Shown piece by piece: positions 25,512 to 40,850 of a stretch of DNA of 64,000 bases. Origin of the DNA: Erpobdella octoculata (Eukaryota; Annelida; Clitellata; Hirudinida; Erpobdellidae); assembly GCA_963978895.1 (NCBI GenBank), contig OZ022238.1, positions 20,759,490-20,823,489 on the forward strand. The letters are read 5' to 3'. The position numbers were made by a program, and so were the translations under genes. Within the stretch, counting starts at the first letter, position 1, and each line of letters begins with the position of its first letter. Under the pieces are notes generated by a model. That model made no database searches and was not told the origin of the DNA. It saw nothing but the letters and a program-made list of their open reading frames with translations.

Positions 25512-25623
25512 TCAAATAACCTAAATAACGTAATATTTAAGTCCACCCGTGCGATGAAAACGAGAAGAAACCACCTATGAATTTATTAGGAAGGAAGCCC
25601 GTCGAATTGTTTCCAACATTTGA

Positions 25624-25815
25624 GGTGACCCGTCAAATGGGCCCCCGACAAAAGGGCCCCAACATTACGGCCCCCGACAAATGGGCCCCGTCAAAACGGC
25701 CCCGTCAAAAGGGCCCCGACAAAAAGGCCCCCCGTCAAAACGGTCTCCGACAAAACGGCCCACATTCTTAGCTGTATTGCTTAAAGCCTACTTTGTATAG
25801 CCTTAATTTTATGCA
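25624..25815. repeat. Iterated terminal inverted repeat of M3, left
   Basis: Tandem units like CCGACAAAAGGGCCCC and CCGTCAAAACGGCCCC (about 25627-25765), then about 50 bp of unique shared sequence. The inverse is at the right end of M3. Confidence 0.85.
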
Positions 25816-26339
25816 CGACAGGGCTCCCGACATAACGACACCGACAAAAGGTTCCTTACTTTCTAGTTTACATTAGAAGAGCACTGTGTATTTTTGCATT
25901 TAAAAGGTCAAATCAAAGTGGATAGTATTTTTGTGAGAGTGACTGTTTTACAGCTCTATTTCACTTTTAGTTTGCTTAAACCCGTTAAGGTCCAAAACTT
26001 TATTAATGGGATTTTTTTTAATATTTTTTATTTCTTAGTTACTTGCTTATGTTTTAACAAATTTATTTTTATTTATTTTGTATTTGATAGAAAACCTTGA
26101 AAATTCTCTATGCTCGTTTTTCGAACAGTGGTCGTATAGACGACAACATTTTCAAACGTCAATTTTTTTTGTTCGCAACGCAAACAGTTATAAAATAAAT
26201 TTTAAGATATAAACAAAAAAGCTAAATTCACATATCTGACTTTATCAGTATTACAGTTCAATAAAACCCAAAAATTTAAATTTCATTAAATCAGTCAAGC
26301 AGTTCGTGATATTCCTTTCAGAGCTGGAGTGTGTGGAAA

Positions 26340-26453
26340 ACACCAAAACATATCTGAGGAAGTCGTTTGCCGCACTTGGTACACATGTTCAGAGTGTTTT
26401 TGCCACAATTTTCTAGCTTGTAACGACCTTCTTTTTTTACCTTTTGGTCCAAG
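26340..26453 (-). pseudogene. piggyBac-like transposase, C-terminal Cys-rich relic
   Basis: The minus strand reads GRYKLENCGKNTLNMCTKCG followed by KRLPQICFGVFHT, resembling the C-x2-C ... C-x2-C ... CF..YHT domain that ends piggyBac transposases. It lies directly against one copy of the hAT-1 target duplication; the rest of the gene is on the other side. The catalytic core is absent from both halves. Confidence 0.5.
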
Positions 26454-27879
26454 TAGGGTTGTTACAGTTACTGAATCTAAAACTGAAACATTCAATTAAC
26501 TGAATCTTTTTAGATTCAGTAACTTCAACTGAAATTGAAACTGAATCATTTTTAAAAACTGTAACTGAAACTGAATCTATTGAGAAAACTGAATATAACT
26601 GAATCTTTCAGAATGAATATTTTTTATCATTTTTTATATTATTTTTATGTTTGCGGTTAAATGTTTTGATTCTATGGCACGGACGATAACTTCGGTGGAA
26701 GTTAGGAATAGTTCTTTCTTTTTTTTCGTGTTAGTGTTTTGTTGCTTGCGTTGTTTTTCGAAGATTTTCAAGTTTTTAGAATTACCAAAATGGAAGATAC
26801 TTGTGTTAGTAATAACATTGTCATCGACGAATCTACCGCGAAAGAAGTATCGTTTATTCAACAAAATCAGTCGGAATCTGCTTTAGGACCTCCAACGAAA
26901 AAAGCTAGATTCAACAAAACAAGACCTCTGCTAACACGGTACATAAAAGGTTTACAGGAGTTGGAGCAGATAGTAAGTGCAATATTTGTTCTGTAATTTT
27001 AAAGGGTAAGATTGTGACAAATTTAGTCTCACTTGAGGAAGCATGAAATAGAATACGCAGAGTATTTAGAGGAAAAGGAAGCTATGAAATCAAAAACACA
27101 AAGTAAGTCTATTAAACGATCCTTTTCATATTTGAAAAACCAGGCAACAATTGAAAACTGCTTTGTTGTTAAAGAACGCAAAAATGACATTAAAAAAGGC
27201 TCCAATGCCTATAATAAGGCTGCCCATGCTATAGCCTCAGCATTTGCTACAAACAGTTTGCCATTTCTTTTGATCGAAGAACCTTCTATTAAAAATATGT
27301 TTGCAGTTGTGTCGGAAGGTCGTTTACTAACCTTGCCGAACCGACACGATATTTCCATTATTTCCACAAAAGTGTCCGAATTATTAAAAGAATTAAAACG
27401 ATCTGTTGAATTATCATTAAATTCAGCTAAGTATGTGTCAATCACAACAGATGGTCTCGGCCATGTTATTCATCAGCAAGGATGGAAATAACTTGCCATT
27501 ATTTTGATCAAAACATCAATAAAATAAAAAGAGCTCTTCTGACTTGTTGAACAATTACGCAACCCATTACAGGCTTTGCTCTTAGAAGATGTCGGCATAA
27601 TTTGGGTGACGACAAGCTGAAGTCTTTTATAAATTCAAGAAGGAATTTTTAAGCTAAATAAAATTTTTAAACATGTCTGTGTTGCAAAGTGTTTTTTATA
27701 GTAAATTTTTTCTTGATAGTTTACCTAAAAAAATTGAAAAAAAAAACTGAATCTAACTGTAACTGAAACTGAAACTGAATCTTTAAAGATTCAGTTTACT
27801 GAAACTGAAACTGAATCTTTGTAAAGTTTCAATTACTTAAACTGAAACTGAATCTTTTTTCAAAACTGTAACAACCCTA
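26454..27879 (+). mobile_element. hAT-1 transposon, internally deleted
   Basis: Terminal inverted repeats TAGGGTTGTTACAGTT ... AACTGTAACAACCCTA are perfect over 16 bp. The 8-bp duplication GGTCCAAG is at 26446-26453 and 27880-27887. Both subterminal regions are packed with ACTGAAAC / ACTGAATC motifs in both orientations. It sits in a piggyBac relic. Confidence 0.95.
26790..27652 (+). pseudogene. hAT-1 transposase, deleted
   Basis: From ATG 26790 comes an N-terminus with PPTKKARFNKTRPLLTRYI. A BED zinc finger follows, spread over two frames (KCNICSVILKG, then SHLRKHEIEYAEYLEEKE). Then come the start of the RNase H-like domain (LPFLLIEEPSIKNMF, LPNRHDISI, KYVSITTDG with the first catalytic Asp) and an abrupt loss at about 27490. 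A last piece, RRCRHNLGDDKLKSFINSRR, resembles the hAT C-terminus. The frameshift and the missing middle mean no active enzyme. Confidence 0.8.
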
Positions 27880-28190
27880 GGTCCAAGTGATTTTCAATCG
27901 TTTATGGCGTTTTGGTTGCCGTGGCACTGAACAGACCGTAATCGCGACCTCCATTTCTTCACCCAAAGAACCGATACAGTCTAATCCCATCTCATCATTA
28001 GTATAATCAACTTCTACCTTCCCAGGAACATCACAAGAAATAACATTTCCTTCTTTATGTTCCTCTTTATCAGTCACGTATTCTGATGCGTCGGGTGGAA
28101 GAATGACAAGGTTGTCAAAGCCAATGCTATCATCATCAAGAATTAGTTCCATAGCTTCTTTCAACCGAAAAAAAACGTTCTGTTTGACGC
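27880..28190 (-). pseudogene. piggyBac-like transposase, N-terminal relic
   Basis: The minus strand reads FRLKEAMELILDDDS, VILPPDASEYVTDKE and CDVPGKVEVDY, ending with PRQPKRHKRLKITW at the hAT-1 insertion. The acidic N-terminus with ILPP is like piggyBac-family proteins, and the basic KRHKR precedes the Cys-rich tail found beyond hAT-1. Together the halves are a core-deleted relic. Confidence 0.45.
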
Positions 28191-28667
28191 CTTTAATTTT
28201 TAAAATTTACAAACATTTCATTCGAAGAATGAAATTTGCAAAAAACACTATCACCAATTCAACCAATATATACTGAATAAACTTCGACTCGTTCGCATAA
28301 AGTATCCTATTAGGCTAACGATCGGCAAACGAGCATGAATCGTACATGTTCAGATTATGGGTTAGTGTAAACACAATTAAATTTAATTAACGTTGTTGTT
28401 TACTTTGAAGTGCATCCCCATTCCATATTTCAAACTTTTGTTATGATAACATCTATGAACTTAGCACAATAAATTTTTAAATTAATGTCGGTCGAAAACC
28501 TTAAAAATGCTCACATTTTAACCAAGATTAAACTACTTAGCAAACAGCATTCATTTCTATTCGATCGAAAGTTTTTCTCTCTGCATTTTGTATATTTGAA
28601 AACGCGTATTAATTTATTTTTTGTGTTATTCTACAAACTATTCAAATAACAAGTTAGGTTTAAAACA
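28191..28667. other. AT-rich stretch upstream of the M3 transposase
   Basis: No gene is seen. It could hold the promoter and 5' part of M3, but I see no clear motif. Confidence 0.4.
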
Positions 28668-29056
28668 ATGGATAAATCAAAAACACAAAAAGGCAAAGAA
28701 ATGTTGATATAATTTGCAAAACGTAACGTCGACGAGAGTGTTTCGTGGAGATGCTTGCAGAAGCATTGTTGTGGCAGAATAAAAGTACTGAACGGTATAA
28801 CACTAGTTATATCAGAACACAACCATGCACCTGATCCCGAAAAAAATGAGGTTGTAAAGGCAGTTGTTCACATGCGTGAAACAGCACAACAAGAGTTTGG
28901 CAGACCAAGACAAATCATTCAGAACTGTACTCAAGGTATTTCTTTAGAAGCAGTTGCACAGTTACCATCGTACAATGCTTGTCAGAGAACTATTGAACGA
29001 AAACGAAAACTTATCCAAGAACCGCATGAAATGCCAAGATCAGTTGCGGATATAGT

Positions 29057-30533
29057 CAGTGTTGGGTAAAATCATTTTTGAAATGATTTGAAATCAAAAT
29101 CAAAATCTTCAAGAAAAATATGATTTCAAATCAAAATCAAAATCATTAATTACAAAATGATTTCAAATCAAAATCATTTTTAAAAAACTAACCCATAAAA
29201 ACAAAGTTTTTATTATAAATCCTTTATATACGATCCTAGATTTTTATTTTATTTGAATTTTTGTTCTCTGCCTATTTTTCATCAAATTTGGTGTTTTTTG
29301 AAAAACTTAATTATACAATATCCGATCAAACTGAAATTTTGATAGATTCAATTGTCTCGCATCCCAAGTCGATGTGCCAAATTTCAGCTCGATCGGATAA
29401 CGGGAAGTGAGTTAATTTTGAGACTCAAAGTTTGTGACCGACAGGAAGACAGACAGACGGGAAGACAATCGAAAATAATATAAAGGATTTAAAAATGATT
29501 TCAAATCATCAAATCAAAATCTTTTTTTTTTATAAATTGTTATTACACGGTATGGTTTAATTTAACATAATTTTGTCTGTAAAATTATGTTTTAACACAA
29601 TTTGATCTAAAATCATGTTTTAACACAATTTGATCTAAAATCACTTAAACAATGAAATGTGACTAAAGTTTATTCATCTTCAAAAGCAACAATTTCTCAA
29701 ATATTGAATTAGTCAAACTATTTCTTCTGCGAGTTTCAATTAAACCGGCGAAACTGAACAGTCTTTCGACAGGAGCTGACGAAGGCAGTGTTGTATTATA
29801 TCGATAAATAGTTCGTCATTTTTATCTTAATGTTGTAGACATTGTTAGAGGTACCGATGGTCTGTGAAGAACACTGGTCATCATAGTAGCCGTAGTCATT
29901 ATCAATTCGTTCCATGCTTTGACTTTTGAGTCCATCAGCAGTAGCTGACACAGATATGACGCTCATCCTTTAAATATTAAAATCAACAAAATTCAACTGC
30001 ATTTGAGTTTTCTGCATATTAAGATAGCAACGTATTTGATTTAATAATTGTTCGGTAGGAAAGTACGGTTGTACCGTATCTATTATAGTATAATTATAGC
30101 ACGTTACCTTCAAATGACGAAGAAAATTTTGATCCTGAAATTGACTTAGCGCAATTAACACACTTAGCTACCACTCTGTCACCTTTCCCGCTAGTTATTT
30201 AAAAAAATTACCATCAAGTAAGGAAGGCAAATTACACATTCTTACGCAATTCAAATCGCAATCTATACTATCTGCCATGTTGTTAAAAACTATTTATATA
30301 AGTTACCGCTCAAAGCGATTGTTGGCTTGGCATAGAAATAGCAGCATAGAAAAAATATGTTATGATTTTGATTTTCGAATATTAAAATAAAATCGAAAAT
30401 CGTAAGAAAATGATTTCAAATCAAAATCATAATTAAACTTTGCAAAATGATTTCAAATCAAAGATCAAAAATCAATATTTTGATTTGAAATCGTGATTTC
30501 AAATCATTTGATTTCAAATCCTACCCAACACTG
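29057..30533. mobile_element. hAT-2 transposon with palindromic subterminal repeats
   Basis: Ends CAGTGTTGGGTA ... TACCCAACACTG. The 8-bp duplication GATATAGT is at 29049-29056 and 30534-30541. The first and last 150-200 bp are dense with ATGATTTGAAATCAAAATC motifs in both orientations. It carries hAT transposase remnants on the minus strand and interrupts the M3 transposase. Confidence 0.95.
29670..30175 (-). pseudogene. hAT-2 transposase remnant
   Basis: The minus strand has a BED-type finger broken by a frameshift (VVAKCVNCAKSISG, then NFLRHLKVT). After a large gap the hAT dimerisation motif follows: LPSSAPVERLFSFAGL, ETRRRNSLTNSIFEKLLLLK. Everything between them, including the catalytic core, is missing. 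Confidence 0.8.
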
Positions 30534-30771
30534 GATATAGTCATTCCACAAGATCAGCAGGTAACATTGAAAAATTTTCTTTTTTTGTTGTGGGATTCAG
30601 GAGCTTTGGACCAGCATAGACTACTAATGTTCGGTACTAATGAAAATGTGAATGCATTGGTAACCTACGCACACTGGTTTGTTGATGGTACTTTTAAAGT
30701 GGCACCGGAACTGTTTATGCAAGTGTTCACAGCACAGTTCATTGTTTGTATGTATGTATGTATGTATGTAT

Positions 30772-32501
30772 CAGTGATGGGTTTTAACTACTTTAAAAGT
30801 AGTTAACTACTTTATTTAACTACTCATAAAAAAAAGTAGTTAGTAACTATTTCCTAACTACTTTTAACAGCAGTAGTTATTAACTACCTTTTAACTATTG
30901 TCTAGTAGTTAACTAGTAGTTGACTACTTTTATAACATTAACCAAAAAACCTTTAAACATTTGCAATTAAATACAAGTTAAATAAATCTTATTTTTCAAA
31001 CTATTGGTTCATTTCATTTATGTATGCTAACAAATTTTCTTTGATCAAATATTTTTTGTTCATTATTCAAAAAATTTAGTTTAAATTAGGGAATTATCGC
31101 TGTTGCTAAAAGATATTCTTCATTTTCCAAAACAGGACCAAATCGTTTTTCTATACCTTGAGATAGTGCTTGTAAAAGAGCATTGATGGTTTTATCTGAA
31201 TATGATGTTATTTATTTTAATCCTATAATGGTTTGAATAATGTGACCAATGTTTGACTTTTCACTTTAGAAAATATTCATTGCGGTGACTATTGGTTTTA
31301 TAGTCTGAATGAACAATTTCAAAAAAGCAAACTCAATCTCTTTAAATGCAGCATGCCCTAACTTCTTTTGACAATCACAAACATTGTTGAAAACTAGATT
31401 AACAATCCTTTCAACCGAATAGAATTTTGAGCACCACCATGTAACATTTGGCTAAATAAATGTTGAACCACTAATGTCCTGTACATCCTCAGCATTTTTT
31501 ACATTGCGATGAATGAAGTTTGATAACGATACAACTTTTGCCATTGATCTATCATAAAGTTGTTCGTATTTCAAATTATCCCTTACTTTCAATGCACCAA
31601 CACTTGCCACGAAATTTAAGATATAACTAGAAGTAGCCCGTCAAAAATGACCGTTTTTGGGATTTTTATCGAACTATCAGATATTAAATAAAGATGGTTT
31701 TCTTCTCTACCATTACTAAAAGTGGATGCTCAGCAATATCAAAAAAATGTTCAATGCTTTGGATCGAACCAGGTTTAAGCAGATTAAAAACACTGAATTT
31801 CATGCGTACCTTCGTAAGACAGTTTCAACATCTAGTGATGTTTTATTTTAAACTTTAAATCCAGCATTATGTTTGATGCAATCGGATAAAACTCTTGCAT
31901 AATAAGCCTAAGAAAAACGTTTTTGATCTTTACCTACTGACAGTGTACAACTTTTATTAAAACTTTTATTACATGCAATCGGATAACCTCTTGCATAAAA
32001 GCTTAGGAAAAACGTTTTGGATATTTGGAACTGATATTGTACAATTTCGTAATAACTTTAATTACACGCCTGCGCGCACTAATTTTACCAATTGCTGACT
32101 GCTGACCACCGCGGCCTCTGCGTTATGGAAATTATGTATGTAGATTACCACAGTGCTTATGAGGAGGTAAAAGAAGCACATCGTCAGAATTATCAATATT
32201 ATCTTGCTCACTTTCTATCAAATCTGATATACTTTCACCACTAGATCTTCATTATTTACATACATGTCATATACTGGCTCATCCACTTCAGTTTCATGAT
32301 CTATAGAGTTTTTTCAGCCACCAAAAAAGTAAAGTAGTTAAAAAAATAGTTAACTACTGTAGTTAATAACTATTTAAAAAGTAGTTAACTACTAGTTGTT
32401 AACTAGTTTAACAAAAAGTAGTTATTAACTATTTCTTAACTACTGTAGAGTAGTTAATAACTAGTAGTTAACTATTTATAGTTAGTAACTACCCATCACT
32501 G
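30772..32501. mobile_element. hAT-3 transposon inserted in TATG array
   Basis: Ends CAGTGATGGGTT ... ACTACCCATCACTG. The 8-bp duplication GTATGTAT flanks both sides, although it is part of the TATG array and so weak as evidence by itself. Subterminal regions are packed with AGTAGTTAACTACTTT palindromes. A decayed hAT transposase lies on the minus strand. Confidence 0.93.
31020..31570 (-). pseudogene. hAT-3 transposase, decayed
   Basis: The minus strand reads YDRSMAKVVSLSNFIHRNV, GHAAFKEIEFAFLKLFIQ, TIKPIVTAMNIF, then a stop, ALLQALSQGIEKRFGPVL and ENEEYLLATAI. This is the helical part of hAT transposases between the RNase H segments. Several stops are present and no full frame remains. Confidence 0.7.
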
Positions 32502-32675
32502 GTATGTATGTATGTATGTATGTATGTATGTATGTATGTATGTATGTATGTATGTATGTATGTATGTATGTATGTATGTATGTATGTATGTATGTATGTA
32601 TGTATGTATGTATGTATGTATGTATGTATGTATGTATGTATGTATGTATGTATGTATGTATGTATGTATGTATGT
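32502..32675. repeat. (TATG)n microsatellite
   Basis: A perfect ATGT array continuing, across hAT-3, the short array at 30748-30771. Confidence 0.97.
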
Positions 32676-32686
32676 ATGTATGAAGG

Positions 32687-32844
32687 TGAAACTCCGCCTC
32701 GCTAATTGCGAGCCAGTCCCAAGCCTGGGGAAAGAGGAGGGAAAAGTAAAAAGGATCAAATTCTGATCCACGACAGGAAGTACATAAGTGCTCCCTACAT
32801 ACAGCCATTAGTCTTAAAACACCTGGTGTAAAGGACTATAAACT

Positions 32845-32883
<39 letters not shown>
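32687..32883 (+). mobile_element. SINE-A copy 2 with poly(A) tail
   Basis: The body begins TGAAACTCCGCCTCGCTAAT and ends at a pure A-run of about 30 bases. The 11-bp word ATGTATGAAGG flanks it on both sides (32676-32686 and 32884-32894), a clear target duplication. Copy 1 is at 19936-20104. It carries no coding capacity, and I could not identify clear pol III boxes. Confidence 0.85.
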
Positions 32884-32886
<3 letters not shown>

Positions 32887-33148
32887 TATGAAGGTATGTA
32901 TGTATGTATGTATGTATGTATGTATGTATGTATGTATGTATGTATGTATGTATGTATGTATGTATGTATGTATGTATGTATGTATGTATGTATGTATGTA
33001 TGTATGTATGTATGTATGTATGTATGTATGTATGTATGTATGTATGTATGTATGTATGTATGTATGTATGTATGTATGTATGTATGTATGTATGTATGTA
33101 TGTATGTATGTATGTATGTATGTATGTATGTATGTATGTATGTATGTA

Positions 33149-33243
<95 letters not shown>

Positions 33244-34464
33244 ATGTATGTATGTATGTATGTATGTATGTATGTATGTATGTATGTATGTATGTATGTA
33301 TGTATGTATGTATGTATGTATGTATGTATGTATGTATTGTATGTATGTAGAATCGGTTCTATGGGGGGGGCAACTGAGAGCGAGAGAATGAGCGGGAAAG
33401 CGACAGGGAACGGATAACGACCAGGAGCGGGAGTGTGTATGTATCTATGTATGTATCTATGTATGTATGTATGTATGTATGTATGTATGTATGTATGTAT
33501 GTATGTATGTATGTATGTATGTATGTATGTATGTATGTATGTATATGTGTGTGTGTGTGTGTGTGTGTTCACAGTTCATTGTTTGTATGTATGTATGTAT
33601 GTATGTATGTATGTATGTATGTATGTATGTATGTATGTATGTATGTATGTATGTATGTATGTATGTATGTATGTATGTATGTATGTATGTATGTATGTAT
33701 GTATGTATGTATGTATGTATGTATGTATGAAGGTATGTATGTATGTATGTATGTATGTATGTATGTATGTATGTATGTATGTATGTATGTATGTATGTAT
33801 GTATGTATGTATGTATGTATGTATGTATGTATGTATGTATGTATGTATGTATGTATGTATGTATGTATGTATGTATGTATGTATGTATGTATGTATGTAT
33901 TTATGTATGTATGTATGTATGTATGTATGTATGTATGTATGTATGTATGTATGTATGTATGTATGTATGTATGTATGTATGTATGTATGTATGTATGTAT
34001 GTATGTATGTATGTATGTATGTATGTATGTATGTATGTATGTATGTATGTATGTATGTATGTATGTATGTATGTATGTATGTATGTATGTATGTATGTAT
34101 GTATGTATGTATGTATGTATGTATGTATGTATGTATGTATGTATGTATGTATGTATGTATGTATGTATGTATGTATGTATGTATGTATGTATGTATGTAT
34201 GTATGTATGTATGTATGTATGTATGTATGTATGTATGTATGTATGTATGTATGTATGTATGTATGTATGTATGTATGTATTGTATGTATGTAGAATCGGT
34301 TCTATGGGGGGGGGGCAACTGAGAGCGAGAGAATGAGCGGGAAAGCGACAGGGAACGGATAACGACCAGGAGCGGGAGTGTGTATGTATCTATGTATGTA
34401 TCTATGTATGTATGTATGTATGTATGTATGTATGTATGTATGTATGTATGTATGTATGTATGTA

Positions 34465-34511
<47 letters not shown>

Positions 34512-35394
34512 ATGTATGTATGTATGTATGTATGTATGTATGTATGTATGTATGTATGTATGTATGTATGTATGTATGTATGTATGTATGTATGTATGTA
34601 TGTATGTATGTATGTATGTATGTATGTATGTATGTATGTATGTATGTATGTATGTATGTATGTATGTATGTATGTATGTATGTATGTATGTATGTATGTA
34701 TGTATGTATGTATGTATGTATGTATGTATGTATGTATGTATGTATGTATGAAGGTATGTATGTATGTATGTATGTATGTATGTATGTATGTATGTATGTA
34801 TGTATGTATGTATGTATGTATGTATGTATGTATGTATGTATGTATGTATGTATGTATGTATGTATGCATGCATGCATGCATGTATGTATGTATGTATGTA
34901 TGTATGTATGTATGTATGTATGTATGTATGTATGTATGTATGTATGTATGTATGTATGTATGTATGTATGTATGTATGTATGTATGTATGTATGTATGTA
35001 TGTATGTATGTATGTATGTATGTATGTATGTATGTATGTATGTATGTATGTATGTATGTATGTATGTATGTATGTATGTATGTATGTATGTATGTATGTA
35101 TGTATGTATGTATGTATGTATGTATGTATGTATGTATGTATGTATTGTATGTATGTAGAATCGGTTCTATGGGGGGGGGGGCAACTGAGAGCGAGAGAAT
35201 GAGCGGGAAAGCGACAGGGAACGCGACAGGGAACGGATAACGACCAGGAGCGGGAGTGTGTATGTATCTATGTATGTATGTATGTATGTATGTATGTATG
35301 TATGTATGTATGTATGTATGTATGTATGTATGTATGTATGTATGTATGTATGTATGTATGTATGTATGTATGTATGTATGTATGTATGTATGTA

Positions 35395-35441
<47 letters not shown>

Positions 35442-36270
35442 ATGTATGTATGTATGTATGTATGTATGTATGTATGTATGTATGTATGTATGTATGTATG
35501 TATGTATGTATGTATGTATGTATGTATGTATGTATGTATGTATGTATGTATGTATGTATGTATGTATGTATGTATGTATGTATGTATGTATGTATGTATG
35601 TATGTATGTATGTATGTATGTATGTATGTATGTATGTATGTATGTATGTATGTATGTATGTATGTATGTATGTATGTATGTATGTATGTATGTATGTATG
35701 TATGTATGTATGTATGAAGGTATGTATGTATGTATGTATGTATGTATGTATGTATGTATGTATGTATGTATGTATGTATGTATGTATGTATGTATGTATG
35801 TATGTATGTATGTATGTATGTATGTATGTATGTATGTATGTATGTATGTATGTATGTATGTATGTATGTATGTATGTATGTATGTATGTATGTATGTATG
35901 TATGTATGTATGTATGTATGTATGTATGTATGTATGTATGTATGTATGTATGTATGTATGTATGTATGTATGTATGTATGTATGTATGTATGTATGTATG
36001 TATGTATGTATGTATGTATGTATGTATGTATGTATGTATGTATGTATGTATGTATGTATGTATGTATGTATGTATGTATGTATGTATGTATGTATGTATG
36101 TATGTATGTGTGTATGTATGTATGTATGTATGTATGTATGTATGTATGTATGTATGTATGTATGTATGTATGTATGTATGTATGTATGTATGTATGTATG
36201 TATTTATGTATGTATGTATGTATGTATGTATGTATGTATGTATGTATGTATGTATGTATGTATGTATGTG
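32884..36270. repeat. Higher-order TATG array, units of 0.87-1.1 kb
   Basis: TATG tracts alternate with a non-TATG block: TGTAGAATCGGTTCTATG, a G-run, CAACTGAGAGCGAGAGAATG and ACGACCAGGAGCGGGAGTG. The blocks start at about 33349, 34291, 35157 and 36271, giving periods of roughly 942, 866 and 1114 bp. Each unit also has one GTGTGTGT section and one TATGAAGG interruption, so whole units were duplicated. The non-TATG block is the Helitron minisatellite type seen at 17.17 kb. Confidence 0.92.
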
Positions 36271-36440
36271 TGTAGAATCGGATCTAGGGGGGAAGAACTG
36301 AGAGCAAAAAAATGAGCGGAAAACGACAGGGAACGGATAACGACCGGGAGCGGGAGCGCAAGCGGGAAGGAAACGGGAGCGAAAAAAACGCATTAGGTAA
36401 ACCTCTAAAAACCCCGGGTAACGCCGGGTGCCCCCGCTAG
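36271..36440 (+). mobile_element. Helitron 3' end following the TATG array
   Basis: Purine-rich minisatellite, then AACCTCTAAAAACCCCGGG and a stem (CCCGGGTAACGCCGGG) and CTAG at 36437-36440 followed by T. The TATG array in front is probably the inside of the same non-autonomous element; its 5' TC end was not found. Confidence 0.75.
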
Positions 36441-36460
36441 TATTTATATATATATATATA

Positions 36461-39747
<3,287 letters not shown>

Positions 39748-39772
39748 ATAAATTGATTCCACAGTTTATTCG

Positions 39773-40381
<609 letters not shown>

Positions 40382-40589
40382 TGTTTAATAATTGAAAATG
40401 AAATTTCAAGTTTTTTGAGGATTTATAGTAAGGATGTTTACTAATTTTTTTCATTATAAAATTTATCATTTTTTTTGTTTATAAATTCACGATAAATTAC
40501 AATTAATCCTAAAAATTAATTACTAAAAATTAATTTAAATGAATAACTAGAAGAAAGGGACTATTAAATATGGTATACATATGTACACA

Positions 40590-40841
40590 AAATCAAGGCT
40601 ATACGTGATAGGCTTTAAGCAATGCAGCTAAAATATGGACCCTTTTGTTGGGGCCCTTTTGTCGGGGCCGTTTTGTCGGGGGCCGTTTTGACGGGGCCCT
40701 TTTGACGGGGCCGTTTTGACGGGGCCGTTTTGACGAGGCCGTTTTGACGGGGCAAATTTGTCGGAGCCCATTTGTCGGGGCCGTAATGTCGGGGCCCTTT
40801 TGTCGGGGTTCTTTTGTCTGGGGCCCATTTGACGGGGTACC
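40590..40841. repeat. Iterated terminal inverted repeat of M3, right
   Basis: Units such as CCCCTTTTGTCGGGGCCGTT, inverse of the left block, ending at GGGGTACC against the duplicated AACATTTGA. Confidence 0.85.
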
Positions 40842-40850
40842 AACATTTGA

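Larger units (their letters stand above)
28668..30742 (+). pseudogene. FLYWCH/MULE transposase, N-terminal part, split by hAT-2
   Basis: ATG at 28668 (MDKSKTQKGKEMLI), with one in-frame TAA shortly after. Then a FLYWCH-type zinc finger, SVSWRCLQKHCCGRIKVLNG ... SEHNHAPDP, and a helical linker with FGRPRQIIQNCTQ and SYNACQRTIERKRK. The frame is cut at 29056 by hAT-2 and resumes at 30534 with LLWDSGALDQHRLLMFGTNE, AHWFVDGTFKVAPELFMQVF. This is the start of the MULE domain, where DGTFK carries the first catalytic Asp. After QFIV it runs into a TATG array and the C-terminal half is not found. Confidence 0.85.

Noticed and set aside
25984..28375. TTAA-flanked ends for the piggyBac relic
   Set aside because: TTAA occurs at several places, but no matching inverted tips could be paired.
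30748..32509. 8-bp duplication of hAT-3 as independent proof of insertion
   Set aside because: GTATGTAT occurs everywhere in a TATG array. The hAT-3 call rests instead on its inverted tips, subterminal palindromes and transposase remnant.
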